64,000 nucleotides of DNA, from assembly GCA_036250225.1 (NCBI GenBank), contig JAPZLL010000011.1, positions 1,054,001 through 1,118,000 on the forward strand, read 5' to 3'. This DNA comes from Cercophora sp. LCS_1 (lineage: Eukaryota > Ascomycota > Sordariomycetes > Sordariales > Lasiosphaeriaceae). Positions within the stretch are counted from its first letter, which is position 1. Each line of letters begins with the position of its first letter. The translations under genes and the position numbers were made by a program. Below, piece by piece: positions 1 to 10,238 of this stretch. Under the pieces are notes generated by a model that was not told the DNA's origin, ran no database searches, and saw nothing but the letters and a program-made list of their open reading frames with translations.

Positions 1-738
1 AGTCCGGCCTTGACCGAGATACGGCGATCTTACCAGTGGTGTTGTACGGCTCAACCGGGTTCATGACAATGAGAGCAGGAGGAATCTTGGGTCCTTGCCC
101 CTCAGCAGCGAAGAGTATCTGGCCCTTGTACTGGGTGGCACCGTTCGGGTTGGGAACCTCGGGCTTGGATGGGACTAGGGTCACAGTGACCTTCCCGACG
201 GCATTCCGCTCGTTCTTGACAGCATCGGCCTCCTTGAGCGCAATCTTGTAGATCGCTGCTGACTTGTTAAGTCCAGTGCCAGCGTCAGGATTTCCCGCAT
301 TTTGTACAAAGAAGACCTCATCCTTCGGCTTGTACCAGACCACGGCCTCGTGGAAGATTGGGTCCTTTGGCGTCTGGGCAAGAATTGTGAACGTCGGGTT
401 CGGTCCAATGATGTCCAGAAACTCCTCGTCGTAAACGTGGAATGGCTTTTCGAGGAGGCCTTGGCTGGTGAAGTTGAGTGGGGTCCACGGAGGCTGCAAA
501 GCATGTAAGTGACGCCCCAAGATGACATCTCCTTTCCCAGACAACTCTTGGCTGAACTTACGCTGCTTGCGTTGTAATCCACCGCCGGCGGAACTTCAGG
601 CAAGACATTGAAGCTCTTTTGGTTGATCACCTGCGCCTGAGCAGGGACGGCGCGCTTCTGAAGAGGCGGCGGCGCGGCAGCATTGACGCTGTTGCCCAAG
701 AGGGCTGCCATGGTTGCAATTGACCAAAGTGGCGCCAT
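1..738 (-). CDS. Lactonohydrolase / gluconolactonase-like enzyme, 3' end cut by window edge
   Basis: Two coding segments are visible: 738-562 and 493 to the window edge, separated by a 68-bp GTAAGT...GCAG intron (494-561) in phase 0. The start Met is followed by a hydrophobic signal-like stretch (MAPLWSIATMAALLGNSVNA) and a Lys-Arg that could be a Kex2-type site, so the enzyme is probably secreted. The body reads YDEEFLDIIGPNPTF, then HEAVVWYKPKDEVFFVQNAG, AAEGQG and NPVEPYNTT. This pattern is typical of the fungal lactonohydrolase (D-pantonolactone hydrolase) branch of the SMP-30/gluconolactonase beta-propeller family, which hydrolyses aldonate lactones. About half of the expected roughly 400 residues is present; the rest lies left of the window. 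The substrate cannot be assigned from the sequence. Confidence 0.85.
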
Positions 739-1341
739 GGTGAGAGTTTTCTGAATGCAAAAGGCTTCAAAAATGACGCAAAAAGGGTTCCCCGCTGCTT
801 CCAACAAACCCCAGAAACGCGGTGCCAGCCTCCGCTTTTTGAACCGTCGATCAGTGAGGGGTTCGATGCAGGGACAGCCGCAGGATTCTCCAACCACGGG
901 CGGCGATCCATAATACCCGTCCATAATGCAACCTTATTCTCTCATTGTGCCGCCGCGCACGCGAATTTGGCTCATTACCCGCCCAGATGGTGGAAACAAC
1001 TCTTCCGCTCCCCTGGGCCGACAATTGCATCGCCGTCCCGGGCCACGATTGGGCGCCACCAAAGCCAAATATTCCCGCCGGACTGCCCCATTTCGTGGCC
1101 AAAACACGTCCTGACTGTTTGTTGCAAGTGAAAAATGCGGAGAAGATGCATGGGACAGAATTGCCAGAATGGAGACATTATCCAACCGAATACCGGGCAT
1201 GGTGGCTCTTCCGTCGTCTTCCGTCGATCTGGTTCTCGGTTCGTGCCTGCGGAGATTGGACCACTCAACCTGGGTTTCGGAGATCCCAGCCAGCCGGTTT
1301 GCCCCGCTCGCCAACACGCGAGGAACAAAAAACGCGTCGGC
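739..1341. other. Intergenic spacer upstream of lactonohydrolase
   Basis: This 603-bp stretch lies between the start of the lactonohydrolase gene and the 3' end of the next minus-strand gene, so it must hold the lactonohydrolase promoter. Short overlapping frames occur on both strands, but none resembles a known protein. No repeat or RNA gene was seen. Confidence 0.5.
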
Positions 1342-2030
1342 TCATTGACGTTCATCGTGGGGATATTTCCAAGCCATCCACGTAATCCATATTTGCACGC
1401 AGTTCAGCCCAATGCTGATGACGCCGACCACGATGGAGATGAGAAGCGCGAGAGGAGCCAGAGCAAGGGCGTTTCCCTCGGTGCTGCGTTGGTGAAACCA
1501 GCGCTCGAATTTGTTGCGTGGGGGCCGTCGAGTCATCAGATGCTGGAGATGCGCCATTCGCTCGCCCCGAAAGACAAATTTGAACCCTTGAGGAGGTTCC
1601 GGGAAGGGTTTGTATCCCTCGTACTCGGCGGCGTCGGGATCGAATCCTCTGTTCTCGATGAGCTCGTCAAGGATTTCCGCCGATTCAGGGTCAATGGAAG
1701 GAAACAGGACGGCTTAGATTGAGTAGAGTGTTTCGACAAGAAGTTGAGGTGGCATTGTGCCCCTTTGCGGTCGTTAGCATGAGGCATTGTGAGCAGCGAG
1801 GGCTGTTACCGTCCGAGAGACTCCTTGAACCCAATTGCCAGGGGCGTCTCCAACTCCTTGTATCTCCCAAGGTGCGCCTTGAGGACTGCCACGTGGTGAA
1901 AGATGTAAAGGCAGTTCCGTTTTTCGTCAAACAGCAGGTGTTGTGCCAGGTCGTTTGTCAGCCGGAAATGAGCACCAAGTCGCTTTTGCAGCTTCCCTGC
2001 TCGTATTGTCCTGTGCTTAGCGGCCATCAT
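1342..2030 (-). pseudogene. Fungal protein with C-terminal membrane segment, interrupted by in-frame TAA
   Basis: Exon 1 (2030-1810) starts ATG ATG and reads MMAAKHRTIRAGKLQKRLGA. A 47-bp intron (1763-1809, donor GTAACA, branch TGCTAAC, acceptor CAAAG) leads in frame into exon 2 (1762-1342). Exon 2 ends with a hydrophobic helix (LALAPLALLISIVVGVISIG) before QIWITWMAWKYP. This layout, a soluble N-terminal part and a single C-terminal membrane helix, fits a common uncharacterised family of fungal proteins, recalled from memory only. In exon 2 the frame reads VETLYSI-stop-AVLFPSIDPES, with the TAA at 1714-1716; relatives usually have Gln there (CAA to TAA would be one C-to-T change). Both sides of the stop stay in one frame, so this is either a young pseudogene, a readthrough product or a sequencing error. 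Function unknown. Confidence 0.6.
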
Positions 2031-3545
2031 GGCTGTTTCTTAGGCATTCGTCAGACTGCGCGGAAGCAATCGCTCGACGAATGCTGCCAAGCTTTCATCC
2101 TAGCGCCACGATGATGGGCGATAATCACCAATCGCGAACCCCGCCGAGTGCCACTCCTGTGCTGCTGGATCGACCATCAACATGGCTTGAGTGGCCATGT
2201 TGAGGGTTTTTTTTCCCATATTCAGACCCACTGCCGGATAAGCTAGAAGCTTGGTGAAGATATTCCCGAACTATCGTTTTTTGGAACATTCACGTCCTCT
2301 TTGATGATGCCGGCTATAAGAATGATAGAACTTGCCGTTATGCTGCACTTGGCTTGGATATTGTCAATTTCGAAGTGGTGGTTGGTATTCAGTTGTGCAA
2401 GATCTTGGTAAAGAGTACGGATTAAAGTAGGCCGTGAAATCCCCTTTCGTCCCCAGCAAAGCCTCAGAGAGGGGTTCTCTCATCCGAGTCGTTTGAAACC
2501 ATCTTGGTGCTGTTTGGCATGGCGTTTGCATTTAGTTGGAGTGGAAGAAAGCGGGAAGGCTGTGGGTGAAACAGGAAATTCACCACCTTAAACTCGATCC
2601 CATGAATTTCTCTTCCCTTTTGGAACTGAGCGGTTGCTGCATTGGCCTTAGCGTACTGAGCCAGACTGAGCGAGGGTGTTACAGTTCTGGGCTGCCTTGG
2701 TTATAGTTGCCACGGGTCTAAAATGGCGGCGGGGTTGTAAGGACCCGGTTTTGGGACCCCTGCTACTACTACCTAGCTGCGTTTTCCTTTACTTTAATTA
2801 AAGGAGAAGAAAAGACCTGTAATTCTAATACGTGGATATTATATATATATATATATATATATTATATTCAGATTCTAAATTGTTACTCTTCGCTTTTTCC
2901 AGTGTTTTTAAAGCAGTTACGCCCAAACTCAGTTATCCATTTTTTCTAAATAATTTATTATTCTAAACACTTCTTTCACTACGCGTAGGTAATGATAACC
3001 AGAAAATGCGACATGGAATCATTATAGTTTAACGTTACGGCTCAGGATTGCCAAAGGAGGAAAACTGTTATAGCCTGCTTTAGGTATATTATTACATCCT
3101 TAGTAAAAACAGATCATAAGAGTAAACAGGGTCTAAGACTTGAAGTTACTGAGTTTTACTCTTCCAAACTTCTAGCTCTTAGCTCACGGTGGAAGTCGTT
3201 CAAGCTTCCAATATCCCGCTCTTTGCAGGCTTGCCCTGGAGTTCGCCCAGGGAAACACGGTGGTTATTTTTCGGCCTCAGGAGCCCAGCTCACGTGGGTT
3301 CCCGGGATCCAGTGAAATAATATCCAGGTCTCGACTTGACCCATCCAGGCTGACTCGGCTAATCCTCGGGCAGTAGTGCAATGCCTGAGGCAGCATCCAG
3401 CGCCAGAGGCTACCGTGGGGTAGCCGCTACCCCGCCCCTGAGATACCCCAGCAGCTGAGAGTCGCGACCGAAGCTCTTCAATATTTAGCACAAATCTTGT
3501 GAGCAGTCATAGTTGCGAACTTGTCTCAAACCATATCCTCTCAGA
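2031..3545. other. Gene-free, AT-rich region with (TA)n tract
   Basis: About 1.5 kb holds no convincing coding frame on either strand. The part from roughly 2750 to 3200 is clearly richer in A and T than the rest of the window and contains an uninterrupted alternating TA tract near 2838-2862. Such islands in filamentous ascomycetes often mark old repeats altered by RIP, but no recognisable transposon protein or terminal repeat is visible. The last few hundred bases contain the promoter of the downstream HET gene. Confidence 0.55.
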
Positions 3546-5572
3546 ATGTCCACCAAGCCAAGATCCGCATCCGCAGGCCCAACCGCGCGGGAAGCTGATG
3601 ATCGTCAGGCTTTGTCTCTACGCCCGTCTACCGAACCAGCGGAGTGTCCGGTATGCCGAAACTTGAGACAAACTGACTTGTTTATTGAAATCAAGCAACT
3701 GCGAGCATCAGACTCCCGGGCAGAATGCCACGGGTGCGCTTTTCTCTTCGCACTCTCTCAGAGTGCATATCATTCGATCCACGGCCGACACATGGACGGT
3801 GACCAAACGATCGTCGTGAACTGCGCCACCCTATGCCCTCCAATGGAGTTTCTCGTCCTCCCTTCAGGGAATGTGATAAGCCAAGCTGGAAAGCTAGAGG
3901 TTTTCCAAGACCCCATCTGGTAAGCACCTAGTAGCATCTGCCGAGAACTTGAGACTAACGCTTTAGCTTCAATTTCGGTGGATTGTGCCCGTGGCCGACG
4001 ATTAAGCAAGGCACTAAAACCTCGGGAGATACCGGATCAGACGAATGTCATCAGACTATCAGAAAATGGCTTGGGGCATGTGATGCCGGACACAACAAAT
4101 GCAGGTATAACGAGGCACCGCTCCTTCCAAGCCGTGTGCTTGATATTTCGGCAAGCTCCAAGTCTGGCTCGGCCTTGGTCAAGCTTCTTGAAACTGCGCC
4201 GGAGATGAGGGGAAAGTACGCTTGCCTCAGCCATCGCTGGATCGAGGGTGACACTCCCACGACCACGGAAAGCAACATTTTGGAGAGAACGGCTTCTATC
4301 GACTTCCCGGGCCTGCCCCTGAGATACCAAGAGGCAATTTTATTTGCCAGGTCCATGGGAATTAGCTATCTATGGGTAGACTCTCTGTGCATCATGCAAG
4401 ACTCTGGAAGCCCCGACTGGCTAAAAGAGGCGCCTCGGATGGCCGAATACTACGGAAACGCATACCTCACAATATCCGCCTCGATAGCTACCGAAAACGG
4501 CCAGGGATGCTATTCGAAAACCTCGTCTGGCACCCAAGGTCTTCAGTTTACTTGGCGCGACGGATCTTCTTATGCGGTGCGTTTTAGGATTCCGCTCTCC
4601 CACAAAGAGTCGCCCTTGCACGCCCGCGGCTGGATATTCCAGGAGTACATGCTCTCCCGCCGGGTCGTTCATTTCATGGAGGACGAGGTTATCTGGGAAT
4701 GTCGAGAAGCAACATGGTGCGAGTGTGGAAGAGTAGACGATATGAGAGGAGGCTCCTTTTTCCTGGGGCCCATATCGGATTCATTGCATCAATCCCATGC
4801 ATACCAACTCAAACGACGCTTCCAAAGCTCGGTGGAAACGGGGGGTAGCGCCTTGAGACTGGCCAATACTTGGCGGGAAATCACCCATGAGTATACTAAG
4901 CGAAAACTGACGTTCCAGACGGATGTCTTCCCGGCATTGGCTGGGTTGGCAAAGAAGATGCAGGCGTTAAGAGGCTCCAAATACCATGCCGGGCTATGGG
5001 AAGACGACCTAGTCGGAGATCTGCTGTGGGAAGCAGAGGACGAAGAGTGGTATCCGGTGGGCCATACCTATCCTCCTCCAGACAAATGGCGAGCGCCAAG
5101 CTGGTCGTGGGCTTCTAGCACGGCCATAATCAACTGGACCCACTCACCAGTAGATTCAGCGACGGGCCGGTTTGAGGATATCGACTTGCTCTCCGAAATC
5201 TTCATCCGCGACTTGGAGGTCGAATGCCATCATCTCACAGAGGACGAGACAATGTCGGTCGAATCGGGTACACTCAGGCTCACGGGAGATCTAGCCGTGG
5301 CGCCACTACGACTTGACAAGAAAAGAGGGTATGCAGATTCCGACGGCTGTGTTGTTTCGTTGGACTGCTTGATACCAGCTGAGGACATCGTCGATCCATC
5401 AACCCTTCGAAGTCTGCTTGTGGCCAAGCTTGGTTTGGCCAGAAGTGAATACCTGAGCTTAATTCTCAAGCCGGTCGGGGCTGGGTTGCACCACTATCGG
5501 AGAATTGGGCGTTTGAGCCATTCTACTCGCCTAGAGCCTACCGACACCAGCGCTCGGATTACCATCATTTAG
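3546..5572 (+). CDS. HET-domain protein (heterokaryon incompatibility family)
   Basis: Exon 1 is 3546-3919 and exon 2 is 3967-5572, joined in frame across a 47-bp intron with donor GTAAGC and acceptor CTTTAG; the product is 659 residues. The first ATG in the open frame (MSTKPRSASAG) was chosen; frame upstream of it lacks ATG. A Cys-rich N-terminal part (CPVCRNL, CHGCAFLFALS) precedes the HET domain, which shows YACLSHRWI, FARSMGISYLWVDSLCIMQD, then MAEYYGNAYLTISAS, followed by the ARGWIFQEYMLSRR box. HET proteins trigger cell death when unlike fungal individuals fuse, or act in related fungal immunity; the partner specificity of this one is unknown. The C-terminus YRRIGRL...ITII is a usual end for the family, so the gene looks complete. 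A CorA-like relic follows directly. Confidence 0.9.
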
Positions 5573-5584
5573 GATGGGTCTCTA

Positions 5585-6277
5585 ATGAGGTCACAGAAGG
5601 ACGTGCATGCCTGCAACACGAACCTCATCTTTCTTGGCCGGCTGGTCGAATACGAGATCGAACTCGGCGAGTTTTGCCCTTGTGTGTTTGATACTTTCAA
5701 CGACTCCGCGCGCAAGAGGGTTGGTGGACCGAACTTCCATAGCGCTCCTGTCAGGGCCTCGTTTCAGCAGCAGTTGGCGTTTCTCAAGGGGATGGGGTTG
5801 TCCCGACGACGGCAAGTGGGATCGCTGAGGGCGAGGGTGCAGAGCCAGACTGAGCTTGTGAGTTCTAGTCGACTGTTCAAGTTATCGTTTGGAGATACTA
5901 ATAGAAATACAGCTTTACAGCCTCCAGTCTCAGCGGGACAGCCGAGTCAACACCGGCATCAGCAAGACAATGAGAACTTTTGCCTTGATAGGGTTGATCT
6001 TTCTCCCGAGCACTCTTGTGACGGTATGTCTTTCCCCGCTATGGCCTTGCTCGACGGGAAGATGAAGCTGACGGTCTCTCAAGACCATGTTTGGCAGTGG
6101 GGTGTTTGATCTGCGCTCCGAGTCGTGGGAATCTGGCCGGACCGTTGCTCCTCTTGGTGGGCGTTCTTTCTGGTCTGTCTTGTTTCCACTTCCATGGTTT
6201 TGTTACTGTGGTTTTGGTTGAATGGACGCAAGTCTCGAAGCGCTTCAGTGTCGAACAGCGGTGTTGTGGATGTTTGA
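5585..6277 (+). pseudogene. Relic of a CorA-like transmembrane protein C-terminus
   Basis: This frame begins 13 bases after the HET stop and in the same phase. It reads QLAFLKGMGL...RARVQSQTEL, a 55-bp intron (5858-5912, branch TACTAAT), then LYSLQSQRDSRVNTGISKTM and RTFALIGLIFLPSTLVT. That arrangement (coiled region, then TM segment with IFLPSTLV) matches the C-terminal end of fungal CorA-like Mg2+ transporter domain proteins. A second likely intron (6024-6083) leads to TMFGSGVFDL, but the second TM segment (WWAFFLVCLVSTSMVLLLWF) lies in another frame, ending at TGA 6275-6277. So one frame change is needed near 6130-6170. The N-terminal part that such proteins carry is missing. Probably a truncated, frameshifted gene end left beside the HET gene. 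Confidence 0.5.
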
Positions 6278-6472
6278 TTCTCCGCAGAATTTCTGGTTGT
6301 TGCCAGGCGTTGCTCTCGGGAAAGGGGTTGGCCAGGTCGTGGTCGTTGCCGATGATGCAATGAGGCGCCTGGACACGGAACATGAGGGAAGGGCTTCTGG
6401 TGACTCTGGAAAGGTGCTGCATCAATGATATGTCTCTTAGGTATGCACTACAAAAGGATACCAGCGCATCTT

Positions 6473-7174
6473 CTACCTTGCCTTGCCGCCCACCTTGTCA
6501 CCCTCGCCGCCCAACAACGTAGCAAAAGTGTCTGCTCCATCCGCCGGGTCACCATTATCATCAGTTTTGCACGCCTGCACCGCAAAGGCCAGAAAGACCC
6601 CCTGCCAATGCTCCGCCTGCTCATCGGTGGCGGCAAAGTGAAGCAGGATCCCCCCGTCCTGGTATGTCCCATTGTCATCCTTCCACTCGCCGGAGTTGCC
6701 CTGATTCATGTGTATATCGTGCATCCCATCCTTGCCCGACTTGCCCTCGTCGTGGTACCGCTGACCAAAGATGTAGACGTCGGCATTGACATCAATCGCC
6801 TGACGGAAGACTGGGTCGAGGTAATCGAGGGCGTCGTGACGTTCGTTGGGGGCGTCGTGGGACACGAGGGTTCCCTTTTGGATATCGAGAAAACCGCCAC
6901 GCAGGTAATCGGGACCGAGGCTTCCAGCTCCGGCGCCCGCGGGGTGGAACCCGTATTCGAGTGCCGTGATGTCCTGAATCAAAGAGAGGCCATTGCTGAG
7001 GGCGTCGAGCCAGTAGACGAGACGAGAGTCGGAGGACTTGGACTTGACGTTGACGGCGGCTTCGTAGGTGCCGTTGGCATTGTCAGTGAAACGGAGGTAG
7101 CCGTGGTCGGGCGCCGCATCGCCCTTCCAATCGAGGGGCTTAGCCTTCCAGACACCGTATCGCTTAAGAGGCAT
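6473..7174 (-). CDS. DUF2278 (YukJ-like) family protein
   Basis: A single exon encodes 233 residues starting MPLKRYGVWKAKPLDWKGD. The start MPLKxYGVxK, the internal HYQV-like region, the IHMNQGNSGEWKDDNGTYQD stretch with GGILLHF, and the final segment FLAFAVQACKTDDNG are characteristic of the DUF2278/YukJ family found in bacteria and fungi. The IHMNQGN motif is the most conserved part. No signal peptide or membrane helix is seen, so it is probably cytosolic. The biochemical role of the family is not established. It is transcribed divergently from the DeoC-like gene; the two starts are 354 bp apart. Length fits the family. Confidence 0.85.
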   Translation of the reverse strand: MPLKRYGVWKAKPLDWKGDAAPDHGYLRFTDNANGTYEAAVNVKSKSSDSRLVYWLDALSNGLSLIQDITALEYGFHPAGAGAGSLGPDYLRGGFLDIQKGTLVSHDAPNERHDALDYLDPVFRQAIDVNADVYIFGQRYHDEGKSGKDGMHDIHMNQGNSGEWKDDNGTYQDGGILLHFAATDEQAEHWQGVFLAFAVQACKTDDNGDPADGADTFATLLGGEGDKVGGKAR

Positions 7175-7528
7175 GATGAGGGTTGCGCGCTAGACAACGA
7201 CAAGAGTTTGTGAATGGGTAGTAACAGTTGGGTGGATGGAAGGGCGCAATTCTGCCGGGAGGTTCGGATGGGCGAAGGCCTGTACCTTGTGCCCGCGCCT
7301 TCCTCTTCCACGGAGCGGTGTCTTTGGGGAGGCCTTTTGGGAAGGCGCGATGACGGGAGCCACGCCAATTTCCCCCAACGTTGACACCCAACATCTTCCA
7401 CCTCCCAGCAAACCAGTAAACCCACCACTCGAATATCATCATTCTTTCAGAGAATCGTTCGTCGCGACAGCCTTTTGCCCACCCAACCGTCGTTCGCATT
7501 GGAAAGTTCTATCAATCCAGGCATCGCC
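7175..7528. promoter_or_regulatory. Shared divergent promoter region
   Basis: The 354 bp lie between the start codons of the minus-strand DUF2278 gene and the plus-strand DeoC-like gene, so it must carry both promoters. There is a CT-rich, CCACC-containing segment near 7390-7435. No defined operator could be recognised. Confidence 0.45.
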
Positions 7529-8394
7529 ATGAACGCCCAGCAGCTCATGGCCGGCGTCCTCCAAATAGGCCCCCGGCGCAGCCCGCATCCCGACCCAGAA
7601 ACGACCTTCGAACACTGTATCAATCACCCAGATTGCGCTACCAACCAGGAAACCTTCGATTCGGGGGTCGCAATTGTACGAGATGCTCCGAAGATCGCGT
7701 CCATGTGCGTTCCTGTCACCGCAGTGGATCGCGCAAAGCGGGAACTCGCAGGGTCCGGCACCCGTGTGTGTGCTGTCGTGAACTACCCACCAACTGACGA
7801 ATCGGTCGACCGCAAACTGGACAAAGTCCTAGAAGCGATGGAGGAAGGCGCCGATGATGTTGAGGTCTTCCTGAGCCCTAACAATGTCTGCCTCTCCCGA
7901 GCCCCCAAACACACCTCACTTGAAGACCAAGCTGACAATCCGCTTTCTGGTTCCCTTCTTAGGTCAGGAGTGCCCCTCATCTGGTCAGAGAGGAGATCGA
8001 CAGGCTGGCCCATGGCGCAATTGCGTAGAACATGCAAATGCGTCGAGATTTGAGGCCCATAGGCTTGAGGATCGGATTTCGCTTCCATCCAGATTTAGAG
8101 TTCAGCGAACAAGTCATCGCCAACATCGTCTGGGCCTGCGAAGATGCTGGGCGGGTTGTCGAGTTTGTGGTGGCCATTCGAAGCGAACAATCGCCCGAAT
8201 TGCCGTGGAAAAACGACGACGACAGTTCAATGCTCCTTTTGAACGCGATGTGTCACCAAGCGGGTTTGAAGACCAAGATATACCAATGCGTTGGCCAGCG
8301 TGAATTCAAGTACCTGATGGAGAGCGGGGTTGACTGCGTGGGAAGCCACAGCTTTCAGTCTTCATGTGACATCCTGGAACACTGGGGAGCTTGA
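7529..8394 (+). pseudogene. DeoC/deoxyribose-phosphate aldolase-like gene with in-frame TAG
   Basis: Exon 1 (7529-7885) reads CVPVTAVDRAKRELAGSGTR, VCAVVNYPP and EEGADDVEVFLSPNN. This follows the beta-strand pattern of deoxyribose-phosphate aldolase (DeoC/FbaB fold), where CVNP..V..A...L.GS.V.VCTVIGFP and GADEIDMVIN are typical. A 77-bp intron (7886-7962) with an unusual GTCTGC donor and TTCTTAG acceptor joins in frame to exon 2 (7963-8394): SAPHLVREEIDRLAHGAIA, a TAG at 8026-8028, then NMQMRRDLRPIGLRIGFRF, ending ESGVDCVGSHSFQSS. Coding potential clearly continues after the TAG in the same frame. The Lys residues that form the Schiff base in true aldolases were not recognised, so even an intact product might not be an aldolase. 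Could be a young pseudogene, an edited transcript or an error. Confidence 0.5.
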
Positions 8395-8631
8395 ACGATG
8401 TGTGTGGGTGGTTAGATCAAAGTAGCGCAGTATCCCTAGCTCTTTGCGAATTTACAAAATGACAGACCAATAGGCATTCCATTCCGTGATGGGCGCCCGG
8501 ACTCAGCTGAGGGCTTCGCGTCTCTGAGCAGTGCTCCAACACGTTCAAGTTTCCAGCGTCTTGGAATTTTGCATTGATCTCTGATTTCCCAGGGGAATGC
8601 TCCAGCACGGCGATCAACACCCACTTAATCC

Positions 8632-10238
8632 TCAGCATGCAGCCTCTCTTTCCGTCACCCTCACCTTCATATTTTCGTGGATCGTGGATCCATGGCTGAC
8701 GAACTGAAATGGCTTAGCGGGGTTAATCATGGAGAAGTCGAACCTCAGAAAGAGCTGTGGTCACGTTAGCACCTTCCCACTCATGCCTGCATCAGGCCAA
8801 TAACGCAACCCACCTCAAAAAGCACCTTCCCAAGCTCCACATACGCCAGTTTCCTTCCAAGACACTCCCACCGCGTCCCCCCCATGAAGACCAACCCCTG
8901 CGTGGCTTCCATCTCACGCAGTCTTGTCGCATCCGACTCCAACCACCGCATCGGTTCAAACACATCGGCGTTTCCACCAAAGATATTCTGATCCTTCATG
9001 ATAGCCATGGGGCACCACGCCACGAATGTCCCCGCGGGAATCTCCTTGCCGCAAATCACATCGTCCTTGGCCGAGATTTTCGGCATCAGCCCCATAATGG
9101 GCGGCCACATGCGCAGCGCCTCCTTGATGGTAGCCTGCAGGAACAGCAGCTTTTTCGCCTCGGCATCGGTTATAATCGGGCGTGTGACGGATGCAGCCGC
9201 CCCGTCGACTTCGGCTTGCAAACGCCGGTATGACCTCGGATTGGTCGCGACGTAGAAGATGGCGTTGCGGATCGCTGTGGCCGTGGTATCCGAGCCGCCA
9301 AGGAGATGGACGAGCGCTTCGGCTTCGACTTGTTGTCGGGACAGACCGGACTCGATGAAGGATTGAATGACGTCCGGGTTCATCTTTTTCTTTTCGCCGT
9401 AGCGCTCGTCGACGTGCGCTTTGACGATACCGAGCAATCGGCCGATGCCATCCTTATCGGTCGGTTTGGGCATGAACGGCTTGAAGACGGGGGAGGTGAC
9501 GATTGCTAGCAGACCCGGGAGGAGGGCCATCATGGCGCAGGGCAGCTGGGTGGATTCGAGCGCGGCAATGACGCCTTTGGTGTCTGCGTTGTCGTCGAGG
9601 TAGCCAAAGGGCTTACCGAATTCGACGGCTGAGGTGACGTCCTGGGTGAGGAATTGGAAGACTTTGCCCATTTCCATGGGGCGGGTGGTCAAGTGGTCGG
9701 AGATGTAGACGCGGTTGACCAGGTCGAGGAATTTGATGACTTGGTCGTCGACGACCTTTTCCTGTCCGCCTTGGCCGCGGCCCATGTAGCCTGGCAGGAG
9801 ACGGGTCTTGATGCGGTGGTGTTCCTTGTTGGAGATTTCGGTCAGGATGCTCTCGGTGTTTGGGTCGATGCGGTAGCCTTTGTACCAGTCTGAGCGCTGG
9901 TAGCCTGAGTGGACGCTCCATATGCGGCGGATCTCGTTGGCTTCGGCGCAGCATATGATGTTGGGGCCGACACGGGTGAGTTTACCTTTGGCGTTGTTAG
10001 TTGGGTTGACCAAAGGTGACAGAAGATATTATGCACCGTATTTTTCAGCGATGTCCCCCAGGTTCTCCATGAGGTGGCCGCCCATCTGATGCCGGATGAG
10101 CCATAGCTTGCTCCATCCTGCGCCAAGAGGTCCAGGGATGTGCCGAAGACGCTTCCAGACGAGGAATCGTGACAATAGCAGACAAAGCGACAGAGAAGTC
10201 GCAAGCGCAACCAGAAAACCCGTGGTGAACAGCACCAT
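8632..10238 (-). CDS. Cytochrome P450 monooxygenase
   Basis: Three exons (10238-10037, 9985-8814, 8754-8632) give 498 residues; introns are 51 and 59 bp, with CTAAC branch sites. An N-terminal membrane anchor (FTTGFLVALATSLSLCLLLS) is followed by the Pro-rich hinge RHIPGPLGAGWSKLW. The I-helix reads ALVHLLGGSDTTATAIRNAI, the K-helix ExxR is EALR in TIKEALRMWPP, and the PERF-like motif is FEPMRWL. The heme loop is FMGGTRWECLGRKLAYVELG, the RWxC variant common in fungal P450s of the pisatin demethylase/benzoate-hydroxylase type. The last exon (LFLRFDFSMINPAKPF) supplies the conserved C-terminus and is easy to miss. It probably acts at the ER membrane on a hydrophobic substrate; which one is unknown. 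It lies beside an MFS pump on the same strand, suggesting a small detoxification or export module. Confidence 0.9.

Noticed and set aside
6425..7213. Plus-strand ORF of 262 codons opposite the DUF2278 gene
   Set aside because: It is the antisense shadow of a gene with clear family motifs on the minus strand.
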